Assembly: GCF_001984215.1 (NCBI RefSeq)
Contig: NZ_CP019420.1
Span: 3,968,001 to 4,032,000, forward strand
Source of the DNA: Mycobacterium sp. MS1601
GTDB taxonomy: Bacteria; Actinomycetota; Actinomycetes; Mycobacteriales; Mycobacteriaceae
Length of the DNA: 64,000 nucleotides
Direction of reading: 5' to 3'
Shown: one piece after another, positions 54,029 to 64,000 of the stretch
Numbering within the stretch: position 1 is the first letter of the stretch
Layout: each line of letters opens with the position of its first letter
Made by a program: the position numbers and the translations under genes
Notes under the pieces: model-generated
Seen by the model: only the letters and a program-made list of their open reading frames with translations
The model's database searches: none
Told to the model about the DNA's origin: nothing

Positions 54029-54678
54029 GCTCCACCTTCGATTGCTCCGACCCGGCACAGCGGGAAACCGGGATCGCCTCCGCGGTGAGTGCCGCCAAAG
54101 GCGGGCGCCTGGTCGTCCTGCCCACCGACACCGTCTACGGCATCGGCGCCGACGCGTTCGACGCCTCGGCCGTGGCCGCGCTGCTGGCCGCCAAGGGGCG
54201 TGGCCGCGACATGCCCGTGCCCGTGCTGGTGGGCTCGTGGAACACCATCGACGGGTTGGTCTACACGGTGCCACGCACTGCTCGTGAACTCATCCGCGCG
54301 TTCTGGCCGGGCGCGCTGAGCCTGGTGGTGCGACAGGCGCCGTCACTGCACTGGGACCTCGGTGATGCCAACGGCACGGTGATGCTGCGCATGCCGCTGC
54401 ATCCGGTGGCCATCGACGTGCTGCGCGAAGTCGGCCCGATGGCGGTGTCCAGCGCCAACATCTCGGGGCAGCCACCCGCGCTCACAGTCGACGACGCCCG
54501 CAATCAGTTGGCCGACCTCGTGGAGGTGTATCTCGACGGTGGACCGGCCGAACAGGGTGCGGCGTCCACCATCGTCGACCTGACCGGGGCGGCCCCCAAG
54601 ATCCTGCGCCAAGGACCGGTGTCCGCCGACGCCATCGGCGAGGTGCTCAGCATCAACCCGACCATCCTGATCGACTGA
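54025..54678 (+). CDS. L-threonylcarbamoyladenylate synthase (Sua5/YrdC)
   Basis: A 217-residue YrdC-domain protein. It makes threonylcarbamoyl-AMP from threonine, bicarbonate and ATP for the t6A37 modification of tRNAs reading ANN codons. PTDTVYGIGADAF, AAKGRGRDMPVPVLV, and SANISGQPPALT are the standard motifs. It is the short form without the C-terminal Sua5 domain. It overlaps prmC by ATGA. Confidence 0.93.
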   Translation: MSSTFDCSDPAQRETGIASAVSAAKGGRLVVLPTDTVYGIGADAFDASAVAALLAAKGRGRDMPVPVLVGSWNTIDGLVYTVPRTARELIRAFWPGALSLVVRQAPSLHWDLGDANGTVMLRMPLHPVAIDVLREVGPMAVSSANISGQPPALTVDDARNQLADLVEVYLDGGPAEQGAASTIVDLTGAAPKILRQGPVSADAIGEVLSINPTILID

Positions 54679-54689
54679 CATGCGTCCAG

Positions 54690-54695
54690 TACGGT
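54690..54695 (+). promoter_or_regulatory. -10 box for leaderless wecA
   Basis: TACGGT is followed by seven bases and the GTG at 54703, with no Shine-Dalgarno sequence. It gives wecA a possible promoter of its own. Confidence 0.45.
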
Positions 54696-54702
54696 TGATC
54701 CG

Positions 54703-55875
54703 GTGTTGAGCGCCGCCCCCGAACTGCTCGCACTGTCCGACCGTGGCGCAGGCGTCCCTCTGCGCGAGTTGGCCCTCGTCGGCCTGACCGCCGCCATCAT
54801 CACCTACTTCGCCACCGGAGCCGTCCGCAAGTTCGCCACCAGGGTGGGCGCCGTGGCCTACCCGCGCGAACGCGACGTCCACCTGCAGCCGACCCCGCGG
54901 ATGGGCGGCCTGGCGATGTATCTCGGTGTGGCAGGTGCGGTGTTCCTGGCCTCTCAGCTGCCCGCGCTCACCCGCGGCTTCATCTACTCCACGGGTATGC
55001 CCGCGGTGATCGTCGCAGGTGGGCTGATCATGGGCATCGGGCTGATCGACGACCGCTGGGGTCTGGATGCGCTGACCAAGTTCGCCGGCCAGATCACCGC
55101 TGCCAGCGTGCTGGTCACCATGGGTGTGGCATGGAGCGTGCTGTACATCCCGATCGGCGGGGTGGGCACCATCGTGCTGGACCAGACCGCGTCGATCCTG
55201 CTGACACTGGCGCTCACGGTGTCGATCGTCAACGCGATGAACTTCGTCGACGGCCTCGACGGTCTGGCCGCCGGCCTTGGCCTGATCACGGCGATGGCGA
55301 TCTGCCTCTTCTCCGTCGGGCTGTTGCGTGATCACGGCGGCGATGTGCTGTTCTACCCGCCCGCGGTGATCTCCGTGGTCCTGGCCGGGGCATGCCTCGG
55401 CTTTCTGCCGCACAACTTCCACCGGGCCAAGATCTTCATGGGCGACTCCGGCTCGATGCTCATCGGGCTGATGCTCGCCGCCGCGGCGACCACCGCCGCC
55501 GGGCCGATCTCGCAGAACGCCTACGGCGCCAGGGACGTCTTTGCGCTGCTGTCACCGTTCCTACTCGTGGTCGCGGTGGTGTTCGTCCCGGCGCTGGACA
55601 TGCTGCTGGCGATCGTCCGCCGCACCAGGGCGGGCCGCAGCCCCTTCAGCCCCGACAAGATGCACCTGCACCACCGGTTGCTGCAGATCGGGCACTCGCA
55701 CCGGCGCGTGGTCCTGCTGATCTACCTGTGGGTGGGCATCGCGGCATTCGGCGCCGCGAGCACCATCTTCTTCGACCCGCGCGACACCGGAGCGGTGATG
55801 CTGGGCGCCATCGTCGTCGCCGGGATCATCACGCTGATTCCGTTGCTCAGACGGGGTGAAAGCCGCTCCGGCTGA
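54703..55875 (+). CDS. wecA: Decaprenyl-phosphate GlcNAc-1-phosphate transferase (WecA/Rfe)
   Basis: A 390-residue polyprenyl-phosphate sugar-phosphate transferase with about 11 membrane spans. It starts the linker unit joining arabinogalactan to peptidoglycan in mycobacteria. Motifs: PTPRMGGLAMYLG, GLIDDRWGLDALTKF, NAMNFVDGLDGLAAG (metal-binding Asp pair), HNFHRAKIFMGDSGSMLIG and the cytoplasmic HLHHRLLQIGHSHRR. From memory it is M. tuberculosis Rv1302. The GTG start has an adjacent -10 box. Confidence 0.94.
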   Translation: MLSAAPELLALSDRGAGVPLRELALVGLTAAIITYFATGAVRKFATRVGAVAYPRERDVHLQPTPRMGGLAMYLGVAGAVFLASQLPALTRGFIYSTGMPAVIVAGGLIMGIGLIDDRWGLDALTKFAGQITAASVLVTMGVAWSVLYIPIGGVGTIVLDQTASILLTLALTVSIVNAMNFVDGLDGLAAGLGLITAMAICLFSVGLLRDHGGDVLFYPPAVISVVLAGACLGFLPHNFHRAKIFMGDSGSMLIGLMLAAAATTAAGPISQNAYGARDVFALLSPFLLVVAVVFVPALDMLLAIVRRTRAGRSPFSPDKMHLHHRLLQIGHSHRRVVLLIYLWVGIAAFGAASTIFFDPRDTGAVMLGAIVVAGIITLIPLLRRGESRSG

Positions 55876-56133
55876 CCGTACGACGATTTGTAGTAGGGGG
55901 CCGTTTTCCGGGTCCTACCATGTGGTACGGTTCACGCAGAACCCGAAAAACCTCGCGGGTTGCCGGCCCGGCCCGGTGGCGAGAAAGTCGCCTGGCGCCG
56001 AAATACGACCGACAAAAGGGAGCTACCCCTTGGGTGATTCCAGCGCGCCCACCGCCCTCCGATACGCTCAGGCGGGCGAGGCACCTGACCATCGGGGAAT
56101 CGCTCCCGTGACCGTGGGATTAGAGGTGACAAA
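55876..56133 (+). promoter_or_regulatory. Leader region of the ATP synthase operon
   Basis: The 258-base gap precedes the atpI-like gene. It contains the palindrome TACCA-TG-TGGTA (55917-55928) and a small hairpin GGCGA/TCGCC near 55977-55991. No well-spaced -35/-10 pair is convincing; a promoter for the operon is expected here. No gene is seen. Confidence 0.35.
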
Positions 56134-56589
56134 GTGACGACACCAGCGCACGAAGCGCCGTTGGTGTTTCCGTCCGTGGCGTTCCGTCCCGTTCGTCTGC
56201 TCGTAGTCTGCGTGTTGCTGACCGCACTCGCGACCGCAGCGGCGGCATTCGTGGCAACTGCGTGGTTCGGCGTCTTCTTCGGCGTGGGACTGGGCCTCGG
56301 GCTGGTCAATGCGCTGATGGTGCGCCGGGCCGTCGAGGCCATCACGGCCGAGGACCATCCACTCAAGAAGAAGATGGCCGTCAACTCGGCCATGCGCCTG
56401 ATGATCATCTCGGTGATCGCGTTGGCCATCGCCATCTTCTTCAAGGAACAAGGCGGCATCGCGGTGCTGTTCGGACTCGCGATCTTCCAGGCGCTGCTGG
56501 TGATGAGCACCAGCATTCCGGTGCTGAAGAAGATCCGCTCCAACGGCCTGGATGTCGAAGACGCATCCGCATCGGAATCGAAGGGTTGA
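56134..56589 (+). CDS. AtpI-like small membrane protein upstream of ATP synthase
   Basis: A 151-residue protein with four membrane spans and a basic segment ([18 protein letters not shown]) between spans 2 and 3. It lies where M. tuberculosis has Rv1303 and other bacteria have atpI, whose product may help c-ring assembly. Start GTG 56134 follows AGAGGTGAC. It ends 10 bases before atpB. Confidence 0.85.
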   Translation: MTTPAHEAPLVFPSVAFRPVRLLVVCVLLTALATAAAAFVATAWFGVFFGVGLGLGLVNALMVRRAVEAITAEDHPLKKKMAVNSAMRLMIISVIALAIAIFFKEQGGIAVLFGLAIFQALLVMSTSIPVLKKIRSNGLDVEDASASESKG

Positions 56590-56599
56590 GCTGACTCGC

Positions 56600-57379
56600 A
56601 TGTCTCGAATGACTGAGACCGTCCTGGCTGCCGAAGAGGGCGGCGCAGCCATCCACGTCGGACACCACACCATGGTGTTCGAACTGTTCGGCATGACGTT
56701 CAACGGCGACACCATCATGGCCACCGCCATCACCGCCGTCATCATCATCGGACTGGCCTTCTTCCTGAAGTCCAAGGTCACCTCCACCGGTGTGCCCGGA
56801 AAGGTGCAGCTGTTCTGGGAAGCCCTGACCATCCAGATGCGCGGGCAGATCGAGAGCTCCGTCGGCATGAAGGTCGCACCCTTTGTGCTGCCGCTGGCCG
56901 TCGCGCTGTTCGCGTTCATCCTCATCTCGAACTGGCTGGCAGTCTTCCCGTGGCAGTACGGCGGATCCGACGGCGCGGCAGCCGAGCTGTACAAGCCGCC
57001 GGCCTCGGACATCAACTTCGTGCTGGCGCTCGCACTGTTCGTGTTCATCGCCTACCACGCCGCAGGTATCAAGCGGCGCGGCCTCATCGGTCACCCGATC
57101 AAGGTCGTCAAGGGCCACGTCGCCTTCCTGGCCCCGATCAACATCGTCGAAGAACTCGCCAAGCCCATCTCGCTGGCACTCCGACTTTTCGGCAACATCT
57201 TCGCCGGCGGCATCCTGGTGGCGTTGATCGCGATGTTCCCCTGGTACATCCAGTGGGCCCCCAACGCCATCTGGAAGACGTTCGACCTCTTCGTCGGCTT
57301 GATCCAGGCCTTCATCTTCTCGCTGCTGACCATCCTGTACTTCAGCCAGGCGATGGAACTCGACCACGAAGACCACTGA
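56600..57379 (+). CDS. atpB: ATP synthase Fo subunit a
   Basis: About 259 residues with five to six spans. The essential Arg is in [19 protein letters not shown] (fourth/fifth span), forming the proton half-channels with subunit c. [16 protein letters not shown] and [18 protein letters not shown] are typical. ATG 56600 is used; ATG 56609 is also in frame. Confidence 0.95.
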   Translation: MSRMTETVLAAEEGGAAIHVGHHTMVFELFGMTFNGDTIMATAITAVIIIGLAFFLKSKVTSTGVPGKVQLFWEALTIQMRGQIESSVGMKVAPFVLPLAVALFAFILISNWLAVFPWQYGGSDGAAAELYKPPASDINFVLALALFVFIAYHAAGIKRRGLIGHPIKVVKGHVAFLAPINIVEELAKPISLALRLFGNIFAGGILVALIAMFPWYIQWAPNAIWKTFDLFVGLIQAFIFSLLTILYFSQAMELDHEDH

Positions 57380-57399
57380 TCACTGACCACCGCAACTAG

Positions 57400-57720
<321 letters not shown>

Positions 57721-57729
57721 ACCGACGTA

Positions 57730-58224
57730 ATGAGTGAACTAACCATCCTCGCAGCGGAAGAGGGCGGGGGGTCCAGCAACTTCCTGCTTCCCAACGGCAC
57801 CTTCTTCGTCGTGCTGCTCATCTTCCTGATCACGCTGGCCGTGATCTGGAAATGGGTGGTGCCGCCGGTCAGCAAGGTGCTCGCCGAACGCGAGGCCATG
57901 CTGGCCAAGACGGCCGCGGACAATCGCAAATCGGCTGAGCAGGTCGCAGCGGCCCAGGCCGACTACGACGAGACGATGGCCGGCGCGCGTTCGGAAGCGT
58001 CGTCGATCCGCGACGAGGCGCGCACCGCCGGAAGGCAGGTCATCGACTCCAAGCGCGCCGAGGCCAATGGCGTGGTCGCCGATACCGTGCGCCAGGCAGA
58101 CGAGCAACTGTCCGCACAACGCTCGGCTACGCAGACCGAATTGCAGTCGTCGGTGGACGGGCTCTCGGCCGCGCTGGCCAGCCGCATCCTCGGCGTCGAC
58201 GTGAAATCAGGTGGGAGCAGCTAG
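57730..58224 (+). CDS. atpF: ATP synthase Fo subunit b
   Basis: 164 residues: a short outer N-terminus, one membrane span ([20 protein letters not shown]) and a long charged coiled coil reaching the F1 head. It is the first of two b-type subunits; the second is fused to delta in the next gene. The stop is next to the following ATG. Confidence 0.94.
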   Translation: MSELTILAAEEGGGSSNFLLPNGTFFVVLLIFLITLAVIWKWVVPPVSKVLAEREAMLAKTAADNRKSAEQVAAAQADYDETMAGARSEASSIRDEARTAGRQVIDSKRAEANGVVADTVRQADEQLSAQRSATQTELQSSVDGLSAALASRILGVDVKSGGSS

Positions 58225-59561
58225 ATGTCGACATTCATCGGCCAGCTGATCGGCTTCGGGGTGATTGTGTTCATCATCGTGAAGTGGGTCGTGCCGCCAG
58301 TGAAAGGCCTGATGCAAAAGCAGCAGGAGGCCATTCGCACCGCGCTGGCGGAGAGTGCGGAGGCCGCCAAGAAGCTGGCCGACGCCGACGCCATGCACGC
58401 CAAGGCCGTCGCGGACGCCAAGGCGGAATCCGCCAAGGTCACCGACGAAGCCCGCGCAGACTCCGAGCGCATCGGAGCCCAGCTGCAAGAGCAGGCCGCC
58501 ACCGAAGCCGAACGCATCAAGGCACAGGGCGAGCAGCAGATTCATCTGCTGCGCCAGCAGACCATCCGTGGCCTGCGGCACGAACTCGGCGCCGAATCCG
58601 TGCAGAAGGCCGAAGACCTGGTGCGGCAGTACGTGTCGGATCCGGCGCAGCAGTCGGCGACGGTGGACCGCTTCCTCGGTGAACTCGAATCAATGGCGCC
58701 GTCCACTGCGGTCCTGGAGGCCGGCGCGTCGCTGAACCTGCGTGCGGCCAGTCGTGAAGCACTCGCCGAGGTCGTCAAGAAGTTCGACCAGACCGCGGGG
58801 GACTGGACGCCGCCGGGCTCACCACTCTGGCCGACGATCTGGCGTCGGTGGCCAAGCTGCTACTGGGACAACCGATCCTGGGCAAGCACCTGGCCGATCC
58901 CACCGACAATCCCGATCCGAAGATCCGCCTCGCCGAGCGTCTGTTCGACGGCAAGATCAGCGCCCCGGCGCTTGATCTGGTCAAGACCGCTGCCTCGCAA
59001 CGCTGGTCGGCCGCAGGCAACCTGGTCGATGCGCTCGAGCACGTCGCCCGGCTGGCTCTGCTGGCCCGCGCTGACAAGAGCGGTGAAGGCGAGGCCGTCG
59101 AAGATCAGTTGTTCCGCTTCGGTCGGGTGCTGGACGCTCAGCCGCGGCTGAGCAGCCTGCTCAGCGATGTCACCACGCCGGCCGAAGGCCGAGTCAGCTT
59201 GCTGCGCAAGGTGCTCGAGAGCTCAGGTGGCGTGAACGAGACTGCCGCGGCGTTGCTGGCGCAGACCGTCGAATTGCTGCGCGGCGAGCGTGCCGACGAG
59301 GCCGTCGCCGATCTGGCCGAACTGGCTGTGGCTCGCCGCGGCGAGGTGGTTGCCCACGTGACCGCGGCCGCTGAACTCAGCGACCAGCAGCGCACGCGGT
59401 TGGCCGAGGTGCTGGGTCGCATCTACAGCCACCCGGTCTCCATCCAGTTGAACGTCGACCCGGCTGTCCTGGGTGGGCTGCTCATCACGGTCGGCGACGA
59501 AGTGATCGACGGTTCCATCTCCTCCCGGTTGGCTGCGGCGCGCAGCGGTCTGCCGGACTGA
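58225..59561 (+). CDS. atpH: ATP synthase b-delta fusion subunit, apparent frameshift at 58797
   Basis: Mycobacteria have a fused b-prime/delta subunit of about 445 residues. The N-terminal part has one span ([19 protein letters not shown]) and a coiled coil (about residues 30-150); the C-terminal part is the delta domain ([19 protein letters not shown] near the end). The two halves lie in different frames: the first runs out after KKFDQTAG, the second starts with [18 protein letters not shown]. Adding one G to the GGGGG at 58797-58801 gives [24 protein letters not shown] and rejoins them. The complex is essential, so a sequencing error is the likely cause. Confidence 0.92.
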
Positions 59562-59620
59562 CGCACGCCACGCACCCAAGAACATCTTGTTAGAACACGA
59601 AGGTAGGAAGACGAAAAGCC

Positions 59621-61270
59621 ATGGCAGAGTTGACAATCTCAGCTGCTGATATCGAAGGCGCTATCGAGGACTACGTCTCCTCCTTCAGCGCCGAGTCCGA
59701 GCGTGAAGAAATCGGAACCGTGGTCGACGCCGGTGACGGCATCGCCCACGTCGAGGGTCTGCCCTCGGTCATGACCCAGGAGCTGCTCGAGTTCTCCGGC
59801 GGCGTTCTCGGCGTCGCGCTGAACCTCGACGAGCACAGCGTCGGCGCGGTCATCCTCGGCGAGTTCGGTCAGATCGAGGAGGGCCAGCAGGTCAAGCGCA
59901 CCGGCGAGGTGCTGTCGGTACCGGTCGGTGACGCGTTCCTCGGACGCGTGGTGAACCCGCTGGGTGAGCCGATCGACGGCCAGGGTGACATCGCCACCGA
60001 CACCCGTCGTGCCCTCGAGCTGCAGGCTCCCTCGGTGGTGCAGCGCCAGGGCGTCGGCGAGCCGCTGCAGACCGGCATCAAGGCCATCGACAGCCAGACC
60101 CCGATCGGCCGCGGCCAGCGCCAGCTGATCATCGGTGACCGCAAGACCGGCAAGACCGCCGTCTGCGTCGACACCATCCTGAACCAGCGTGGTGCGTGGG
60201 AGACCGGCGATCCGAAGCAGCAGGTGCGCTGCGTGTACGTCGCGATCGGCCAGAAGGGCACCACCATCGCGTCGGTGAAGCGTGCCCTCGAAGACGGTGG
60301 CGCCATGGAGTACACCACCATCGTCGCGGCCCCGGCCTCCGATCCCGCCGGCTTCAAGTGGCTGGCTCCCTACGCCGGGTCGGCCATCGGCCAGCACTGG
60401 ATGTACGAGGGCAAGCACGTCCTCATCGTGTTCGATGACCTGTCGAAGCAGGCTGACGCCTACCGCGCCATCTCGCTGCTGCTGCGCCGCCCGCCGGGCC
60501 GCGAAGCCTTCCCCGGTGATGTCTTCTACCTGCACTCCCGTCTGCTGGAGCGTTGCGCGAAGCTGTCCGACGAGCTCGGTGGTGGTTCGATGACCGGGCT
60601 GCCGATCATCGAGACCAAGGCCAACGACATCTCGGCGTTCATCCCGACCAACGTCATCTCCATCACCGACGGTCAGTGCTTCCTGGAGTCCGACCTGTTC
60701 AACCAGGGTGTGCGGCCGGCCATCAACGTCGGTGTCTCGGTGTCCCGCGTCGGTGGTGCAGCGCAGATCAAGGCCATGAAAGAGGTGGCCGGCTCGCTGC
60801 GTCTGGAGCTGTCGCAGTACCGCGAGCTGGAGGCGTTCGCCGCCTTCGCCTCGGACCTGGATGCGGCGTCGAAGGCTCAGCTGGACCGTGGTGCCCGGTT
60901 GGTCGAGCTGCTCAAGCAGCCTCAGTACTCACCGCTGCCCGTCGAGGAGCAGGTGGTGTCGATCTTCCTGGGCACCAAGGGTCACCTGGACTCGGTGCCG
61001 GTGGAAGACGTCGCTCGTTTCGAGGCCGAGCTGTTGGAGCACGTCAGGGCCAGCCACGACTTCATCCTGTCGGATATTCGTGAGTCGAAGAAGCTCTCCG
61101 AGGAGAACGAGGAGAAGCTGAACGACGTCATCAACGAGTTCAAGAAGGGCTTCTCGGCGTCCGACGGCAGCTCGGTGGTGGTCAACGAGGCTGAGGCCGA
61201 TGCGCTGGATGCCGAAGACCTGGGCCAGGAATCGGTGAAGGTTCGCAAGCCCGCGCCGAAGAAGAAGTAG
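59621..61270 (+). CDS. atpA: ATP synthase F1 subunit alpha
   Basis: 549 residues. Nucleotide-binding P-loop [10 protein letters not shown] near residue 170, [15 protein letters not shown], and [17 protein letters not shown] are standard. It forms the non-catalytic sites of the hexamer. The C-terminal extension past the family end (about 35 residues, [16 protein letters not shown] and a Lys-rich end) is the mycobacterial alpha tail, known to suppress ATP hydrolysis. AGGTAGGA lies upstream. Confidence 0.97.
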   Translation: MAELTISAADIEGAIEDYVSSFSAESEREEIGTVVDAGDGIAHVEGLPSVMTQELLEFSGGVLGVALNLDEHSVGAVILGEFGQIEEGQQVKRTGEVLSVPVGDAFLGRVVNPLGEPIDGQGDIATDTRRALELQAPSVVQRQGVGEPLQTGIKAIDSQTPIGRGQRQLIIGDRKTGKTAVCVDTILNQRGAWETGDPKQQVRCVYVAIGQKGTTIASVKRALEDGGAMEYTTIVAAPASDPAGFKWLAPYAGSAIGQHWMYEGKHVLIVFDDLSKQADAYRAISLLLRRPPGREAFPGDVFYLHSRLLERCAKLSDELGGGSMTGLPIIETKANDISAFIPTNVISITDGQCFLESDLFNQGVRPAINVGVSVSRVGGAAQIKAMKEVAGSLRLELSQYRELEAFAAFASDLDAASKAQLDRGARLVELLKQPQYSPLPVEEQVVSIFLGTKGHLDSVPVEDVARFEAELLEHVRASHDFILSDIRESKKLSEENEEKLNDVINEFKKGFSASDGSSVVVNEAEADALDAEDLGQESVKVRKPAPKKK

Positions 61271-61303
61271 TCGAGCGAGAAGCACTGGAGAGTCTGGAAT
61301 CAG

Positions 61304-62227
61304 ATGGCTGCAACACTGCGTGAGCTACGCGGGCGCATCCGCTCCGCCGGGTCTATCAAGAAGATCACCAAGGCCCAGGAGCTGATCGCGACCTCGCGGA
61401 TCGCCAAGGCGCAGGCGCGAGTCGAGGCGGCTCGCCCCTACGCCGACGAGATCACCAATATGCTCACCAACCTCGCCGGTGCCAGCGCGCTGGATCACCC
61501 GCTGTTGGTGGAACGGGACAACCCCAAGCGTGCCGCCGTCCTGGTGGTGTCGTCGGATCGTGGACTCTGCGGTGCTTACAACGCCAACGTGCTGCGTCGG
61601 GCCGAAGAACTCTTCGCGCTGTTGCGTGACGAGGGCAAGAGCCCGGTGCTCTACGTCGTAGGCCGGAAAGCATTGGGCTACTACAGCTTCCGTGGTCGCG
61701 ATGTCATCGAGTCCTGGACCGGCTTCTCGGAGCGGCCTACGTACGACAACGCCAAGGAGATCGCCGACACCCTGGTTGAGGTGTTCATGGCGGGCGCCGA
61801 CGACGACGATGAGGGCGGCGGTGCCGACGGCATCCTCGGCGTCGACGAACTGCACATCGTGACAACGGAATTCCGGTCGATGCTGTCGCAGACGGCAGAG
61901 GCTCGCCGGATCGCCCCGATGGTGGTCGAGTACGTCGGCGAGGAAGAGACCGGACCGCACACGCTGTTCTCGTTCGAGCCCAACGCCGAGGAACTGTTCG
62001 GGGCGTTGCTTCCCCGTTACGTGGCCACCCGGGTCTACGCGGCGCTGCTCGAAGCCGCCGCGTCCGAGTCGGCCGCTCGTCGCCGCGCCATGAAGTCCGC
62101 GAGCGACAACGCCGACGACCTGATCAAGGCCCTGACGTTGGAAGCCAACCGCGAGCGCCAGGCCCAGATCACCCAGGAAATCAGCGAGATTGTCGGTGGC
62201 GCCAACGCGCTGGCCGACGCCAAGTAG
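61304..62227 (+). CDS. atpG: ATP synthase F1 subunit gamma
   Basis: 307 residues, central stalk. [29 protein letters not shown] at the N-terminus and [35 protein letters not shown] at the C-terminus form the coiled coil, whose two ends are shown here only by position (about 1-55 and 260-305). [13 protein letters not shown] is the conserved core. An insertion with Asp/Glu/Gly ([11 protein letters not shown], near residue 168) is the mycobacterium-specific gamma loop. Confidence 0.96.
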   Translation: MAATLRELRGRIRSAGSIKKITKAQELIATSRIAKAQARVEAARPYADEITNMLTNLAGASALDHPLLVERDNPKRAAVLVVSSDRGLCGAYNANVLRRAEELFALLRDEGKSPVLYVVGRKALGYYSFRGRDVIESWTGFSERPTYDNAKEIADTLVEVFMAGADDDDEGGGADGILGVDELHIVTTEFRSMLSQTAEARRIAPMVVEYVGEEETGPHTLFSFEPNAEELFGALLPRYVATRVYAALLEAAASESAARRRAMKSASDNADDLIKALTLEANRERQAQITQEISEIVGGANALADAK

Positions 62228-62237
62228 AGCCCCGTAG

Positions 62238-63683
<1,446 letters not shown>

Positions 63684-63719
63684 CCTCCGAACTGACGATC
63701 GCCCGAAAGGTGGTGTGTA

Positions 63720-64000
63720 ATGGCTGAACTGGACGTCGATATCGTTGCCGTCGAACGTAATGTCTGGTCGGGTAAGGCGACGTTCCTCTTCACTCGCACC
63801 ACCGCGGGCGAGATCGGCATCTTGCCTCGGCATATCCCGCTCGTCGCGCAGTTGGTCGACGACGCGGTGGTCAGGGTGGAGCGTGAAGGCCAAGATGACC
63901 TGCGCATCGCGGTGGACGGTGGATTCCTGTCGGTCACCGAAGAAGGCGTGATCATTCTCGCCGAGTCGGCGGAGTTCGAGTCCGAGATCGATGTAGACGC
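63720..64000 (+). CDS. atpC: ATP synthase F1 subunit epsilon, cut by window end
   Basis: The first 93 or so residues are present: [34 protein letters not shown] and [20 protein letters not shown], the N-terminal beta-barrel of epsilon. The C-terminal helices lie beyond base 64000. The start has AAAGGTGGTG upstream. It is the last gene of the operon in known mycobacteria. Confidence 0.95.
   Translation, partial: MAELDVDIVAVERNVWSGKATFLFTRTTAGEIGILPRHIPLVAQLVDDAVVRVEREGQDDLRIAVDGGFLSVTEEGVIILAESAEFESEIDVD

Overview
The window looks like chromosomal DNA of a mycobacterium, most likely a fast-growing environmental Mycolicibacterium-type species. The DNA is GC-rich and GTG starts are common. Several genes show a leaderless arrangement, with a TANNNT -10 box 6-9 bases before the start codon. 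The right half (38.3-64 kb) keeps the gene order I recall from Mycobacterium tuberculosis Rv1292-Rv1311: argS-lysA-hom-thrC-thrB-rho ... rpmE-prfA-prmC-sua5-wecA-atpI-atpB-E-F-FH-A-G-D-C. The b-delta fusion subunit AtpFH is also an actinobacterial trait.

Left part (0-17.9 kb): metabolic gene sets. A PucR-type regulator, cut by the window edge, precedes an apparent operon of class II (degradative) HMG-CoA reductase, HMG-CoA lyase and a TctB/TctA-like transporter, best read as uptake and catabolism of mevalonate or a related acid. Then come a TDT-family exporter, a VOC protein, a secreted beta-lactamase-like hydrolase, and an F420-type luciferase-like oxidoreductase overlapping a lactate 2-monooxygenase. 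A DUF4032 kinase-like gene follows, and then a carbohydrate ABC importer (ATPase, two permeases, lipoprotein) divergent from a GH13 alpha-glucosidase.

Accessory part (17.9-38.3 kb): a block with a CoA-transferase, a divergent PucR regulator, an HdeD-like membrane protein and a hydrolase lies between two apparent gene remnants. Next are a CmtR-like metal sensor with a clear operator and its cation-efflux partner, a large secreted sugar-dehydrogenase/PKD protein, DUF1460 and lytic-transglycosylase cell-wall proteins, and a cassette of TAXI binding protein, MHS transporter, histidine kinase and response regulator. An epimerase/MarR pair with a shared operator follows. A small lower-GC island then holds an integrase remnant and two uncharacterised, similarly built helical proteins, next to tRNA-Arg(CCG).

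Right part (38.3-64 kb): argS, lysine/threonine biosynthesis, rho, translation termination factors, tRNA modification, WecA, and the ATP synthase operon up to a truncated atpC. Five genes (quinone oxidoreductase, MarR, mycothiol-dependent isomerase-like, TetR, acyl-CoA synthetase) sit between rho and rpmE.

Four genes (tctB-like, lysA, prfA, atpFH) each carry an apparent one-base deletion. In each case the missing base is a C, G or A within a short run, and three are in core genes. This pattern points to sequence error rather than gene decay, so full-length genes are annotated across the breaks.
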